In this document: positions 50,810 to 58,841 of the stretch, in pieces
Layout: each line of letters begins with the position of its first letter
Numbering within the stretch: the stretch's first letter is position 1
Assembly (NCBI RefSeq): GCF_001433995.1
Contig: NZ_AZCX01000005.1
Coordinates: forward strand, 85,427-149,426
Direction of reading: 5' to 3'
Length of the DNA stretch: 64,000 nucleotides
DNA from: Secundilactobacillus kimchicus JCM 15530
GTDB taxonomy: Bacteria > Bacillota > Bacilli > Lactobacillales > Lactobacillaceae
Program-made: the position numbers and the translations under genes
Notes under the pieces: model-generated
Database searches by the model: none
The model's input: only the letters and a program-made list of their open reading frames with translations
What the model was told of the DNA's origin: nothing

Positions 50810-51700
50810 TTGAAATCACCACGTAAAACAGCCTTAATTGCGGTTATTGTGATTGCAATTATTGGCGTTTTGGGTGGTGTTTTTGCTGTTATGCAGCATC
50901 ACACTGCCCAGAAAAAAACGCCTCGCATTGTGGCGACCACTTACGCTGTCGTTCAGATGGCAGATAAGTTGAAGTTGCCATTGGTTGGGATTCCAAGCAC
51001 TGAAAATAAAATTCCTGCCCGTTATGCGCACGTGCAACGCGTCGGCAATCCGATGAATCCAAGCGCAGAAAAAATTGCGTCGCTGCATCCCACGGCCGTG
51101 TACTCAGTCACGACGCTCAAGGATCAATTCGACCGGTCGTTTAAACAACAACACATTGATCCCCACTTTTTGAATTTACAAAGTGTTAACGACTTGAAAA
51201 CAGCGGTTAGCGAAATGGGACGAACCTATGACCGCCAAAAGGAGGCCAAAGCGGCGACCACTGAAATCAATACCGCCATTGCAGCCGTTGAGAAACGGGC
51301 GGACCAAGCGACCACTAAGCCACGCGTTTTAATCTTAATGGGGCTACCCGGGGCCGGTTACATGATTGCGACGAATCGGTCTTATGTTGGTAATCTTGTG
51401 ACCATTGCCGGTGGAAAAAACGTCTTTTCGTCTAACACTCAAGAATTCATTCAGCCCAATGACGAAGCCATTAAAAAAGCCAATCCCCAGGTGATCTTAA
51501 GGTTAGCGCACGCAATGCCTAAGACCGTGATTCCTCAGTTTAATAGCGAGTTTAAGTCGAACCAGGTCTGGCGGGAGACGAGTGCGGTTAAACAGCACCG
51601 GGTCTATGACTTACAAGAACCAAACTTTGATGCAACGGCTAATATGCGTGCGGCCGAAGCCTTAAAACTTGTTTCTAATTGGCTTTATCCAAGGAGCTAG
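50810..51700 (+). CDS. isdE: Haem/iron ABC transporter substrate-binding protein, IsdE-like
   Basis: A 296-residue type III binding protein (helical backbone, FepB/IsdE class): RIVATTYAVVQMADKLKLPLVGIP, PMNPSAEKIASLHPTAVYS, and the C-terminal RVYDLQEPNFDATANMRAAEAL. The N-terminus KSPRKTALIAVIVIAIIGVLGGVFAV is an uncleaved-looking anchor, and there is no lipobox cysteine, unlike S. aureus IsdE. The TTG at 50810 is chosen for GAGGGGGA seven bases ahead. It follows the NEAT anchor gene by 13 bases. Haem rather than siderophore is inferred from the NEAT genes. Confidence 0.87.
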   Translation: MKSPRKTALIAVIVIAIIGVLGGVFAVMQHHTAQKKTPRIVATTYAVVQMADKLKLPLVGIPSTENKIPARYAHVQRVGNPMNPSAEKIASLHPTAVYSVTTLKDQFDRSFKQQHIDPHFLNLQSVNDLKTAVSEMGRTYDRQKEAKAATTEINTAIAAVEKRADQATTKPRVLILMGLPGAGYMIATNRSYVGNLVTIAGGKNVFSSNTQEFIQPNDEAIKKANPQVILRLAHAMPKTVIPQFNSEFKSNQVWRETSAVKQHRVYDLQEPNFDATANMRAAEALKLVSNWLYPRS

Positions 51701-51704
51701 GAGA

Positions 51705-52667
51705 ATGAAGAGAGAACGATTAGCCTATGCCGTGGTGATCATTGGACTACTGATGACCATTTTTGTGGCCCTGATGAGTGGGGTTGACTTTTATTCACCC
51801 GCCGAAGTATGGGGAGCGGTAACGGGGCAGAATAACACGGCGTTTAACACGGTCATGATGTTTCGGCTACCCCGAATCTTAGCAGCCCTTATTTGTGGTG
51901 GCATGTTGTCAGTTGCCGGTGCCTTCAGTCAGTCGGTTTTTCGCAATCAACTGGCGGACCCCAGTATTTTAGGAATGACCAGTGCTGGTGATTTTTTCAT
52001 TTTGATTGGTGGTCTATTATTGCCGAATTTTCCATTTCAAAAGGCGATTTTGGCGGTTTTGGGTGGGGTGATTGTCCTTCACATTCTGGCCAGACCAGCC
52101 TCAATCCGCCAACCACTGCGATTGATCATCGTAGGGGTCGCACTGAACTTGACGTTTGTTGGCTTCCAACAAGTATTGACCAGCGGCACAGTTGGCCTGG
52201 GAGGTCAGAGTTTTAACGGCATTACTTGGCAATCAACGCTGACGCTTTTAGGCGTTGGCACACTTGGCTTGATTGCCGCCTTAGTTGTTGCGCCCTGGGC
52301 GAATTATTTGAAGTTGGGCGATCAGCAACTGGCTGGGGTCGGTGTTCCGGTCACGGCCATGCGTTGGTGGTTGTTAGCGCTTGTCATCTACCTAACTTGT
52401 GGGGTGACAGCGGTCATTGGGACGATTCCGTTTATGGGAATTGTGATTCCCAACATCGGTCGTCGAGTAGTCGGGCATGATTATCAGACATTAATTCCGT
52501 TTTCAATGTTAAGTGGGGCTTGGTTATTGCTGATTGCCGACACGGTTGGGCGACTGGTGGTCCTGCCAAGCGAACTTGCCGCCGCAAGCATCATGACGGT
52601 GATTGGCGGGCCGTTCTTGGTCATCATGCTGCAAAGGGGGGCCATTCATGGAATTAAAGCGAGTTAG
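51705..52667 (+). CDS. isdF: Haem/iron ABC transporter permease, FecCD family (IsdF-like)
   Basis: A 320-residue permease with about nine to ten helices. FRLPRILAALICGGMLSVAGAFSQSVFRNQLADPSILGMTSAG near residue 45 is the FecCD family core, and GTIPFMGIVIPNIGRRVVGHDYQTLIPFS contains the ATPase-contact loop. ATG 51705 follows AAGGAG and CTAGGAG; an upstream in-frame ATG at 51669 lies inside isdE. It overlaps the ATPase gene by 20 bases. It would function as a homodimer. Confidence 0.9.
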   Translation: MKRERLAYAVVIIGLLMTIFVALMSGVDFYSPAEVWGAVTGQNNTAFNTVMMFRLPRILAALICGGMLSVAGAFSQSVFRNQLADPSILGMTSAGDFFILIGGLLLPNFPFQKAILAVLGGVIVLHILARPASIRQPLRLIIVGVALNLTFVGFQQVLTSGTVGLGGQSFNGITWQSTLTLLGVGTLGLIAALVVAPWANYLKLGDQQLAGVGVPVTAMRWWLLALVIYLTCGVTAVIGTIPFMGIVIPNIGRRVVGHDYQTLIPFSMLSGAWLLLIADTVGRLVVLPSELAAASIMTVIGGPFLVIMLQRGAIHGIKAS

Positions 52668-53442
52668 TTATAGTTATCCGGGTGGCCAGCCGTTAATAAA
52701 CGAGTTCACCGCTTCGATTCCTGAGACTGGCATTTTGGCGATTATTGGACCTAACGGTGCTGGAAAGTCAACAATCCTCAACTTGCTAAGCGGGGAGTTG
52801 ACGCCAACGAGTGGTCAGGTGTTGTTAAACGGGACGCCAGTCAGCGAGATGAGTACCAAAGCCCGGGCAAATCAGATAGCCGTGGTGCGCCAACATAATG
52901 AGGTCTACGACGACTTGGCCGTTAAGGATGTCGTTAAGATGGGCCGGTTAGCGTTTCATTCATTGTTTAGCGTGGTGTCAGATTCGGAGGTGGCCCCGTT
53001 TCTTGAGCAGACGCACCTGACTGATTTAGCGGATCGGCAATTATCAGAGTTGTCTGGTGGGCAACAGCAACGGGTTTGGATTGCCATGGCACTTGCTCAG
53101 GAACCAGCTGTCTTATTATTGGATGAACCGACAACGTATTTGGATATTCGATATCAAGTGGACCTAATGAATCTAGTGGTTCAGTTACAACAGGAAAAAC
53201 AAATTGCTGTTATTATGGTCTTGCATGACATGAATCAGGCCTTTCGGGTCAGTCATCGCATTTGGCTGATCAAAGCTGGTCAGTTGGTCAAACAAGGATC
53301 ACCAGAAACACTGTTAGACTCAGCATTATTAAGTCAAACATTTGACTTCCCCGTTAGAGTTGTCGACGTTGCCGATTACGGTCGCTATGTGATTCAGATG
53401 CCGAGCGGTCAAGAAACTGATAATTTGCGAAAGCTTATTTAA
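52648..53442 (+). CDS. Haem/iron ABC transporter ATP-binding protein (FepC type)
   Basis: A 264-residue ATPase. Walker A is GPNGAGKST near residue 34, signature LSGGQQQR, Walker B LLLDEPTTYLDI (the TTYLDI ending is typical of FepC/FhuC ATPases) and H-loop VLHDMNQA. ATG 52648 has AAAGGGGG ahead and lies within isdF, showing coupling. It completes the importer. No terminator is obvious after it; the next transcription start appears to be at about 53473. Confidence 0.92.
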   Translation: MELKRVSYSYPGGQPLINEFTASIPETGILAIIGPNGAGKSTILNLLSGELTPTSGQVLLNGTPVSEMSTKARANQIAVVRQHNEVYDDLAVKDVVKMGRLAFHSLFSVVSDSEVAPFLEQTHLTDLADRQLSELSGGQQQRVWIAMALAQEPAVLLLDEPTTYLDIRYQVDLMNLVVQLQQEKQIAVIMVLHDMNQAFRVSHRIWLIKAGQLVKQGSPETLLDSALLSQTFDFPVRVVDVADYGRYVIQMPSGQETDNLRKLI

Positions 53443-53457
53443 TCGATGAAACATGTC

Positions 53458-53466
53458 TGTTATAAT
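53458..53466 (+). promoter_or_regulatory. Extended -10 promoter of the coiled-coil protein gene
   Basis: TGTTATAAT matches TGnTATAAT. The leader is about 90 bases and includes a small hairpin (ACCATTC/GAGTGGT near 53513-53530). Confidence 0.6.
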
Positions 53467-53558
53467 ACGTGGTATGGATATTATTTTGCGATAATATGAA
53501 TTTCATAGGGGAACCATTCTTTTGAGTGGTAATAAAATGCAACGGTGGGTGATATCAA

Positions 53559-55523
53559 ATGAAACTATTTTCACTATTTGGTTCGGATGACAAGGATCAA
53601 GCCGAATCGAAGCAACAACAGCCAGTTACGGGGGATGCGACAGACAAGGAAACGACGCCAGACGACGGGAAGTCGCAGGTGGCTTCTGAAGCACCAAAGT
53701 CCAGTGCGGCACCAGCAAATCGCAGTCGACTCGCGGCCGAACCTAAGCGTTCTGCTGCTAAACCAGCATCGACGAGTCAGCGGGCAGCTCACTCAACGGC
53801 CTCGAATCAGGCAACGGGAAGCGACCCGCAACAGTCAAGACGTGTTCGTCAAGGGACCGACGGGTTGTCGAAGAACTCAATCCAAACCACAATTGCGCCG
53901 TTGACGGATAAGTTAGAAGCTGTCAGGGGGGAAATCAAGACGCAGTTGTTTGATTACAAAGACCAATTGAACGTCGCCTTCACGGCAGCTCAACGGCAAA
54001 TCGACGAAGCGCAAGCAACTCTAGCCAGCCATGAACAAGAAATGGCCAAGTTGGAGAAGCGTCGTCAAGTGATTGAGGAACAAATCGCGCCACACGTTAA
54101 AAAAATCGAAACGTTGAAAGCCGAACAAGACGATAATCGCAAACAAGTGATTAAGCTTAACGGCGACCTTGAAAAACTCAACACGCAAAAGACGACTTTG
54201 AGTCAGAAGAGTCAAAAACTTCTAACGAGCTCAGCCAAGTCGTCTAATGATGAAGACATTGATCAAGTTGGGCAACACTTAGCTGAATTGACTAAACAGC
54301 TGAGTGATCTCCGCGATCAAGTCGCTGAATTAGACAAACAAACGACCCCGATTGAAAAACAATTAAAGGAAGCCCGCCAAAAACGGGAATCCATTGATGG
54401 GGCGCTTAAAAAAGCACAGGAAACTTATGAAAAGATGGACCTCCGAAAGGATCGTCAGCAAACGGAATCCCGTTACAAACGGTTGACCCAAGAACTTGAC
54501 CGCCTCAAGGAAACTCGTGACGCAGCCAAGCAACGACAAGCAACCTTAAACGACTCGACTGGGTTTGTTGATGGGTACCTGAAGACTTACTTCAACTCAA
54601 CTCGGGTGATGCGCAAACTTCACTTTAATGATGGACGGCATTATGGCTTGTACGTGGACAGTTTGGCTGGCCTCGCTATCTCAAGCATTCAGACGCTGTT
54701 TACCCGAATTGATAAGGGGTTTGACGGTGACAAGATTCAAACGGTCGATACCGAGTTCAACATTTCATTGTTGACTGGGTGGGATCGTTTCAAGAAAGAC
54801 ACCGGGTTATCGAAGTTTGATAAGTTGATGAATCCGCACGTGGTTGCTTGGGCCGAAACCAGTAATGGTAAGCGCCAAAAGCAACAGACAATTTCGGCAT
54901 TGCTTGATAACTGGAAAGTTACCAAGGGTTCCCAAGACCGGCCAACCGAAGCGACTAGTCACGATGGTAAGTTAACCATGAAGATTGACTATTATGATGA
55001 TAACGGCGTATGGAAGGTCGATGTCTACCGGGGCAACGACGTGTATAAGACGGACTTGTACCTGAACCGGATGTTAGCCGTTTCTCGTTTCTGGGATGTT
55101 GGCAACGGGGCTAATGAGATTTACTATCGGCCAGATGGCGATATCTACATGCAGCGGTCATACCGCGGTGAAGATGTCACTACGGAATACCGGGTGAACG
55201 GGAGTACGGTCACCTTTGCTGATGACGCTTCGTTTGAAGAATGGTGGTTAACCAAGAGCGTGTTGACTGATAAGAACGATGTGTTACTGATCAGCGCAAC
55301 GTCGCCACTATTACCAATCTTGTTGAAGAACAAGGATCGGCAATTTGAAATCATTCCATATTTCTTGAGTGCTGAGGCACTAGAAAAGGTTGATTTGGAG
55401 AATCCGGATATTAAGAGCGCCATTGTTGAAAGCGAAGCGTTGCAGGAAACATTGGTGGCTAAGACGAAGCGGGACTTAAACCTCCTTGTTTTGCCAGGCA
55501 GTCATGCCAACTCATTGAAGTAA
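53559..55523 (+). CDS. Coiled-coil protein with a C-terminal domain resembling the TagE/GtfA N-terminal region
   Basis: A 654-residue cytoplasmic protein without signal peptide or membrane helix. Residues 1-110 are low-complexity (Lys, Ser, Ala, Gln, Asp). Residues about 115-350 are a long coiled coil with heptad spacing (KLEKRRQVIEEQIAPHVKK, LDKQTTPIEKQLKEARQ). Residues about 355-645 are globular; KIDYYDDNGVWKVDVYRG, YKTDLYLN and NEIYYRPDGDIYMQRSY recall the repeated-sheet (DUF1975-like) part of TagE/GtfA glycosyltransferases. The C-terminal GT-B catalytic half (EX7E) is absent. Function is unknown; scaffold or partner of an envelope glycosyltransferase is one idea. Position between the haem operon and the S-layer gene. 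Confidence 0.7.
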   Translation: MKLFSLFGSDDKDQAESKQQQPVTGDATDKETTPDDGKSQVASEAPKSSAAPANRSRLAAEPKRSAAKPASTSQRAAHSTASNQATGSDPQQSRRVRQGTDGLSKNSIQTTIAPLTDKLEAVRGEIKTQLFDYKDQLNVAFTAAQRQIDEAQATLASHEQEMAKLEKRRQVIEEQIAPHVKKIETLKAEQDDNRKQVIKLNGDLEKLNTQKTTLSQKSQKLLTSSAKSSNDEDIDQVGQHLAELTKQLSDLRDQVAELDKQTTPIEKQLKEARQKRESIDGALKKAQETYEKMDLRKDRQQTESRYKRLTQELDRLKETRDAAKQRQATLNDSTGFVDGYLKTYFNSTRVMRKLHFNDGRHYGLYVDSLAGLAISSIQTLFTRIDKGFDGDKIQTVDTEFNISLLTGWDRFKKDTGLSKFDKLMNPHVVAWAETSNGKRQKQQTISALLDNWKVTKGSQDRPTEATSHDGKLTMKIDYYDDNGVWKVDVYRGNDVYKTDLYLNRMLAVSRFWDVGNGANEIYYRPDGDIYMQRSYRGEDVTTEYRVNGSTVTFADDASFEEWWLTKSVLTDKNDVLLISATSPLLPILLKNKDRQFEIIPYFLSAEALEKVDLENPDIKSAIVESEALQETLVAKTKRDLNLLVLPGSHANSLK

Positions 55524-55525
55524 TC

Positions 55526-55563
55526 AAAAAAGGTCGAATTCCGCTGGGAACTCGACCTTTTTT
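55526..55563 (+). terminator. Rho-independent terminator after coiled-coil gene
   Basis: AAAAAAGGTCGA pairs perfectly with TCGACCTTTTTT. Confidence 0.92.
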
Positions 55564-55589
55564 AAATTAATTGGATTAGGAGGGACATC

Positions 55590-56231
55590 ATGGTTGACTG
55601 GCTAAAGCACCACCGATCTGTAGGGTTTATTGTAATTGGGCTCATCATTTGTGGGCTAGGCGTTGGCGGGTATCGAATGATGCGGTCGGTCAGTTTGGCG
55701 GATTCTGTGACGGCCTCAGATCGTCACTATTGGATCGTCTTGCCATCGGCTTCGGGAACGAATAGGGACTATGCGACTCAGACGTTACCCACAGCCATCC
55801 TTGAAACGCAGGCCGGACGAATTAAGATTTATCCGTTGAGTCAGGCAAGTGATCGCGCTGAAATTACGCTGGGGGCCTTAGTCAAATTGTCTGACAAGCA
55901 GTTAGCAAAAAAGTTGGCGGCCGGGGAGATCGTAAGTGTCCCAAGCCGTTGGCGACCACTGACTCTGCACACGATTAGTGACGGTCACGGTTCAACGGTC
56001 GGCGAGAGCTTGACTTGGCCAACCCGGTTAGTAGATAGTTCAGGCGTTCAACAGTTTGGGGGCCACTTGGACTTTTCACAACCGCTATTAAAAACCGGGC
56101 ATCCTATCAAAATTGCTGGTCATTCGGTTAATGGATACTTAAACCGGGATGGTACTGGCATAATCCGGTTAACGACTGCCAAAGTGACCCTTGATCGTTA
56201 CCGGGATAAACGTGTTAAACCTGGTTGGTAA
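55590..56231 (+). CDS. Hypothetical membrane-anchored extracellular protein
   Basis: A 213-residue protein with one N-terminal membrane helix (about residues 11-31, GFIVIGLIICGLGVGGYRM) and an outside domain of about 175 residues rich in beta-prone segments (HYWIVLPSASG, IKIYPLSQAS, KIAGHSVNGYLN). I recognise no domain. AGGAGGG precedes the ATG. It lies 27 bases after a strong terminator, so it has either its own unseen promoter or depends on read-through. Its position beside the S-layer gene suggests an envelope role, by context only. Confidence 0.7.
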   Translation: MVDWLKHHRSVGFIVIGLIICGLGVGGYRMMRSVSLADSVTASDRHYWIVLPSASGTNRDYATQTLPTAILETQAGRIKIYPLSQASDRAEITLGALVKLSDKQLAKKLAAGEIVSVPSRWRPLTLHTISDGHGSTVGESLTWPTRLVDSSGVQQFGGHLDFSQPLLKTGHPIKIAGHSVNGYLNRDGTGIIRLTTAKVTLDRYRDKRVKPGW

Positions 56232-56660
56232 ATTGTATAAAAAAAGACGATCCCGCGAAAGTGAGAACGTCTTTGGAACAAGTCAACAAAGCGAATCTTT
56301 TTAGAAATCTTTACAAGAATTCTAACACTTATTCAGCTGATTTAAAAGACAATTTTTCGATTTTTATTTCATTTTTGGGAGGCACTAATCAGCTTAAATT
56401 GTGGTTTAACACGATTTAAGATTGGGTTATTGATAAGAAAACTGATTGTAAGATAATGGATATATAGGCATTGTGTTTTGTTAATTTATAAAATCGAACA
56501 GTGTTTTTAAAGTGTCCGATGTTTTGAAAATGCCGTATATTTTCTTGCATAGGGTCGGTTTTATGTTAGAATATTAATTGAATCGTTGAGGGAGCATTCA
56601 TATACATATGCTTTGAGTACTTTTTCGACGAGTGAACTAATTTATGGGGAGTGAGTTTTA
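56232..56660. other. AT-rich intergenic region and S-layer leader
   Basis: No gene is visible. A weak hairpin AAAGACG/CGTCTTT (about 56241-56274) may end the upstream transcript. The rest is AT-rich, with the S-layer promoter at 56545-56572 and an untranslated leader of about 80 bases. In that leader AGCAT/ATGCT form a small hairpin. Long structured leaders are usual for highly expressed S-layer genes. Confidence 0.6.
56545..56572 (+). promoter_or_regulatory. Promoter of the S-layer gene
   Basis: TTGCAT (56545-56550), 16 bases, TAGAAT (56567-56572) with an extended TGT ahead of the -10. Confidence 0.65.
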
Positions 56661-57920
56661 ATGAAGAGTTCTTTGAAGAAATCTTTATTCATTAGCGCTG
56701 TTGCCCTGGGTGCAATTACTGCAGCTACCGCAACTAACGCATCAGCAAAAAGAACAACTGTTGTGACTAACACGACGTTAGACGCATCAAGTTCAAACAT
56801 CCGTAACTATACTGCAACTGGTTCAAACGCACTGTACACTAAGGCAGCTGGTTTGAAGTCAGCTCGCCAAGTTGTTTCTGGTTCTACTTTAGCTAACTAC
56901 AATGCTAAGCAAGGCCAAGGCTACTTGCGTGCATACCGTCTTGCTAAGTTGTCAAACGGCAACTACTACATGAAGGTTGTTACCTTTGACAAGACTTACC
57001 GTGGCTGGATCTACGTGGGTAAGACTAACCCATCTGCAGACTTCACCAAGGTATCTGGTGGCTTGACTAACACTGCAACGACTAAGGAATCTGCTCTTAC
57101 CGATACAGAAAAGACTCAAGCATACCAATTCAAGACTGTTGGTACAACTAACGACGGTACTCAATTAACTTACAAGGCCCCAATGTGGACCCAATACAAG
57201 TTAGGTCGTCAAGTGACTGACTCAACTGCCTACAAGGCTGACAAGTTAACTGTTACAAAGGCAGTTACTCGTACTCGTGAAGGCGATCGTTGGGTATACG
57301 TTGAAGACGCTAACCACCCAGAAGTATCAGGCTGGATTCTTGACTCAGCTTTGACTAAGTTTACTGGCGTGGACCCAGACAAGTCAGTTGGTAACGACCA
57401 AACGACTGTCGACAAAGTTTACGGTCGTATCCTTTACGATCCAACGACTGGTGGCAAGACTGCTGGTACTGAAAACTGGAAGTCAATCTTGGGTATCTTC
57501 CACTCAAACGACAAGTTTACTGCAGCCGTTAAGAAGTTTAACGCTGACGCAAACGTCAAGGGTAACAAGAAAGACGTCTTACCACAACAAACCCTTAAGG
57601 ATGCTTTGACTAAGGATGGTTTAGCAACTGTTTACATGAAGGTTTCTCCTACCATCTTGCCACGTATCCAAAACGGCTTTATTGACAGCTTGGGCTTGAC
57701 TGGTGTCTACATGAAGTTCACTTTGGACACTGACTCATTGCCATCTGTTGTTCACTACGGTGACAAAGTTCGTTTGAACTATCAATTAGCTGACAAGAGC
57801 CTCTACATGAACGCCAACTTCGGTATCGGCGCTAACGCAGACGGCATGATCGCATTGCCAAACGTCTTTGGTGATCTTGGTCACTTGGTAAACGCTGCTT
57901 GGGGTACTATCTTCAGCTAA
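56661..57920 (+). CDS. S-layer protein of the L. brevis SlpA type
   Basis: A 419-residue secreted protein. The signal peptide (MKSSLKKSLFISAVALGAITAATATNASA) ends at Ala29. The N-terminal part (about residues 30-140: NYTATGSNALYTK, YLRAYRLAKLSNGNYYMKVVTFDKTYRGWIYVGK) matches the cell-wall-binding region of L. brevis S-layer proteins; the rest should form the lattice. Codon use is strongly biased (AAC, TAC, CGT, ACT, GGT) and unlike its neighbours, as expected for very high expression. No cysteines are seen in the mature protein and the Lys/Thr/Asn content is high. GGGGAGTG precedes the ATG. Own promoter and terminator. Confidence 0.85.
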   Translation: MKSSLKKSLFISAVALGAITAATATNASAKRTTVVTNTTLDASSSNIRNYTATGSNALYTKAAGLKSARQVVSGSTLANYNAKQGQGYLRAYRLAKLSNGNYYMKVVTFDKTYRGWIYVGKTNPSADFTKVSGGLTNTATTKESALTDTEKTQAYQFKTVGTTNDGTQLTYKAPMWTQYKLGRQVTDSTAYKADKLTVTKAVTRTREGDRWVYVEDANHPEVSGWILDSALTKFTGVDPDKSVGNDQTTVDKVYGRILYDPTTGGKTAGTENWKSILGIFHSNDKFTAAVKKFNADANVKGNKKDVLPQQTLKDALTKDGLATVYMKVSPTILPRIQNGFIDSLGLTGVYMKFTLDTDSLPSVVHYGDKVRLNYQLADKSLYMNANFGIGANADGMIALPNVFGDLGHLVNAAWGTIFS

Positions 57921-57940
57921 ACCGTTTACTGAATTGATTT

Positions 57941-57971
57941 AAAAACACTCGCATTTGCGGGTGTTTTTTTT
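57941..57971 (+). terminator. Rho-independent terminator after S-layer gene
   Basis: AAACAC-CGC pairs with GCG-GTGTTT, then eight T. Confidence 0.9.
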
Positions 57972-58244
57972 GTGGCCTTTTAAAATCGGTCACTTGAAAT
58001 ACTGATGAGTAATTTCGACCTTGTCCCAGGCGGAAACTAATGGGATGCTGCGGTTTAATGAGTCCCTTCTAAATAAAAATAATTGGTCTAATTTATCAGA
58101 TTTGGCCGGCATCTGTGGCATACCGAGTCGACTGATTCGACCATTTACTAAAATATATGTATAAATTCGAAAAAAAGTCACACTTTCGTCTCAAACTCTT
58201 CTTAATGGTGTGATAATTTATTGACATAGAAGGAGGTGATATGG
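57972..58244. other. Intergenic region between S-layer and small paralogue genes
   Basis: No gene is supported; a minus-strand frame at 57990-58181 lacks a ribosome site. A likely extended -10 (TGTGATAAT, 58209-58217) lies about 30 bases before the next start. Confidence 0.55.
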
Positions 58245-58487
58245 ATGTTTGTTCAAAAAATCATGACGGGTGACTTCGTTAAATGTTCGCAAGATGATCA
58301 GTTTAAGCAACCGTTTTTCGGCCGCGTTTGCCGAGTTATTGGACAACAGGCTGTTGTGGAAGTGTTGAACTTTCATTTTACAGATCGTCAAATTGTGAGT
58401 ACGAACGACTTCTATGTCACTATTCCGACTAAAAATTTAAGACGGGTCAAAATCACTAAGTGTCAACGACCTGACCTGTCGAGTTGA
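58245..58487 (+). CDS. Small beta-rich protein, paralogue 1 (DUF2187-like)
   Basis: An 80-residue protein: FVQKIMTGDFVKCSQDDQFKQPFFGRVCRVIGQQAVVEVLN. The pattern of a short beta barrel with GRV..I...VVEV resembles the KOW-like DUF2187 family of Firmicutes. It shares the core KQPF.GRV...I with the next gene and they are only 17 bases apart, so they are tandem paralogues. AAGGAGG lies eight bases before ATG 58245; a GTG at 58236 overlaps it. Function unknown; RNA or DNA contact is possible by fold analogy only. Confidence 0.72.
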   Translation: MFVQKIMTGDFVKCSQDDQFKQPFFGRVCRVIGQQAVVEVLNFHFTDRQIVSTNDFYVTIPTKNLRRVKITKCQRPDLSS

Positions 58488-58503
58488 GAAGGGAGCCATT
58501 ATA

Positions 58504-58755
58504 ATGGTCAAGTTAAATGAAATTGTTTATTGCGAACCAAACGGAAATCTGAAACAACCCTTTGTTGGGCGGGTTGAGAAAATTTATGAGCGAACGGTCC
58601 TTGTTAAAGTCCTCGGTCATCATGATTGCGATCGCTGGAAGGTCATTGAGTTGACCGGCCGGGTGATTGTCGCTATTAAGAAGGTGAAATCAGCTGTCCT
58701 AACCACATCAGAAGAACAGTTGACTTCCGGTTTTTCACAACTAAACGAGGCATGA
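58504..58755 (+). CDS. Small beta-rich protein, paralogue 2 (DUF2187-like)
   Basis: An 83-residue protein: VKLNEIVYCEPNGNLKQPFVGRVEKIYERTVLVKVLGHHDCDRWKVIEL. VEKIYERTVLVKV resembles the NSVLV stretch of DUF2187 proteins. It aligns with the preceding gene over about 55 residues, including a shared DR-I/K-V segment, then has its own 20-residue tail. AGAAGGGAG precedes the ATG. A terminator follows at 58779. Confidence 0.72.
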   Translation: MVKLNEIVYCEPNGNLKQPFVGRVEKIYERTVLVKVLGHHDCDRWKVIELTGRVIVAIKKVKSAVLTTSEEQLTSGFSQLNEA

Positions 58756-58778
58756 GCATGAGGGTTTTCGACCACCAA

Positions 58779-58827
58779 AAAAATAGGTGTCACAGGCGCA
58801 ATTTAATTGCACTGTGGCACCTATTTA
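58779..58827. terminator. Bidirectional terminator
   Basis: AAATAGGTG-CACAG pairs with CTGTG-CACCTATTT around an inner GCAATT/AATTGC. It separates the small paralogues from the convergent phosphatase gene. Confidence 0.85.
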
Positions 58828-58841
58828 GCGTTTAAGCGTCA

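Noticed and set aside
56225..56419. A 64-codon frame after the membrane protein gene
   Set aside because: No ribosome site or recognisable sequence, and it lies in AT-rich intergenic DNA.
57990..58181. A 63-codon minus-strand frame after the S-layer gene
   Set aside because: No ribosome site, no family resemblance and poor codon use.
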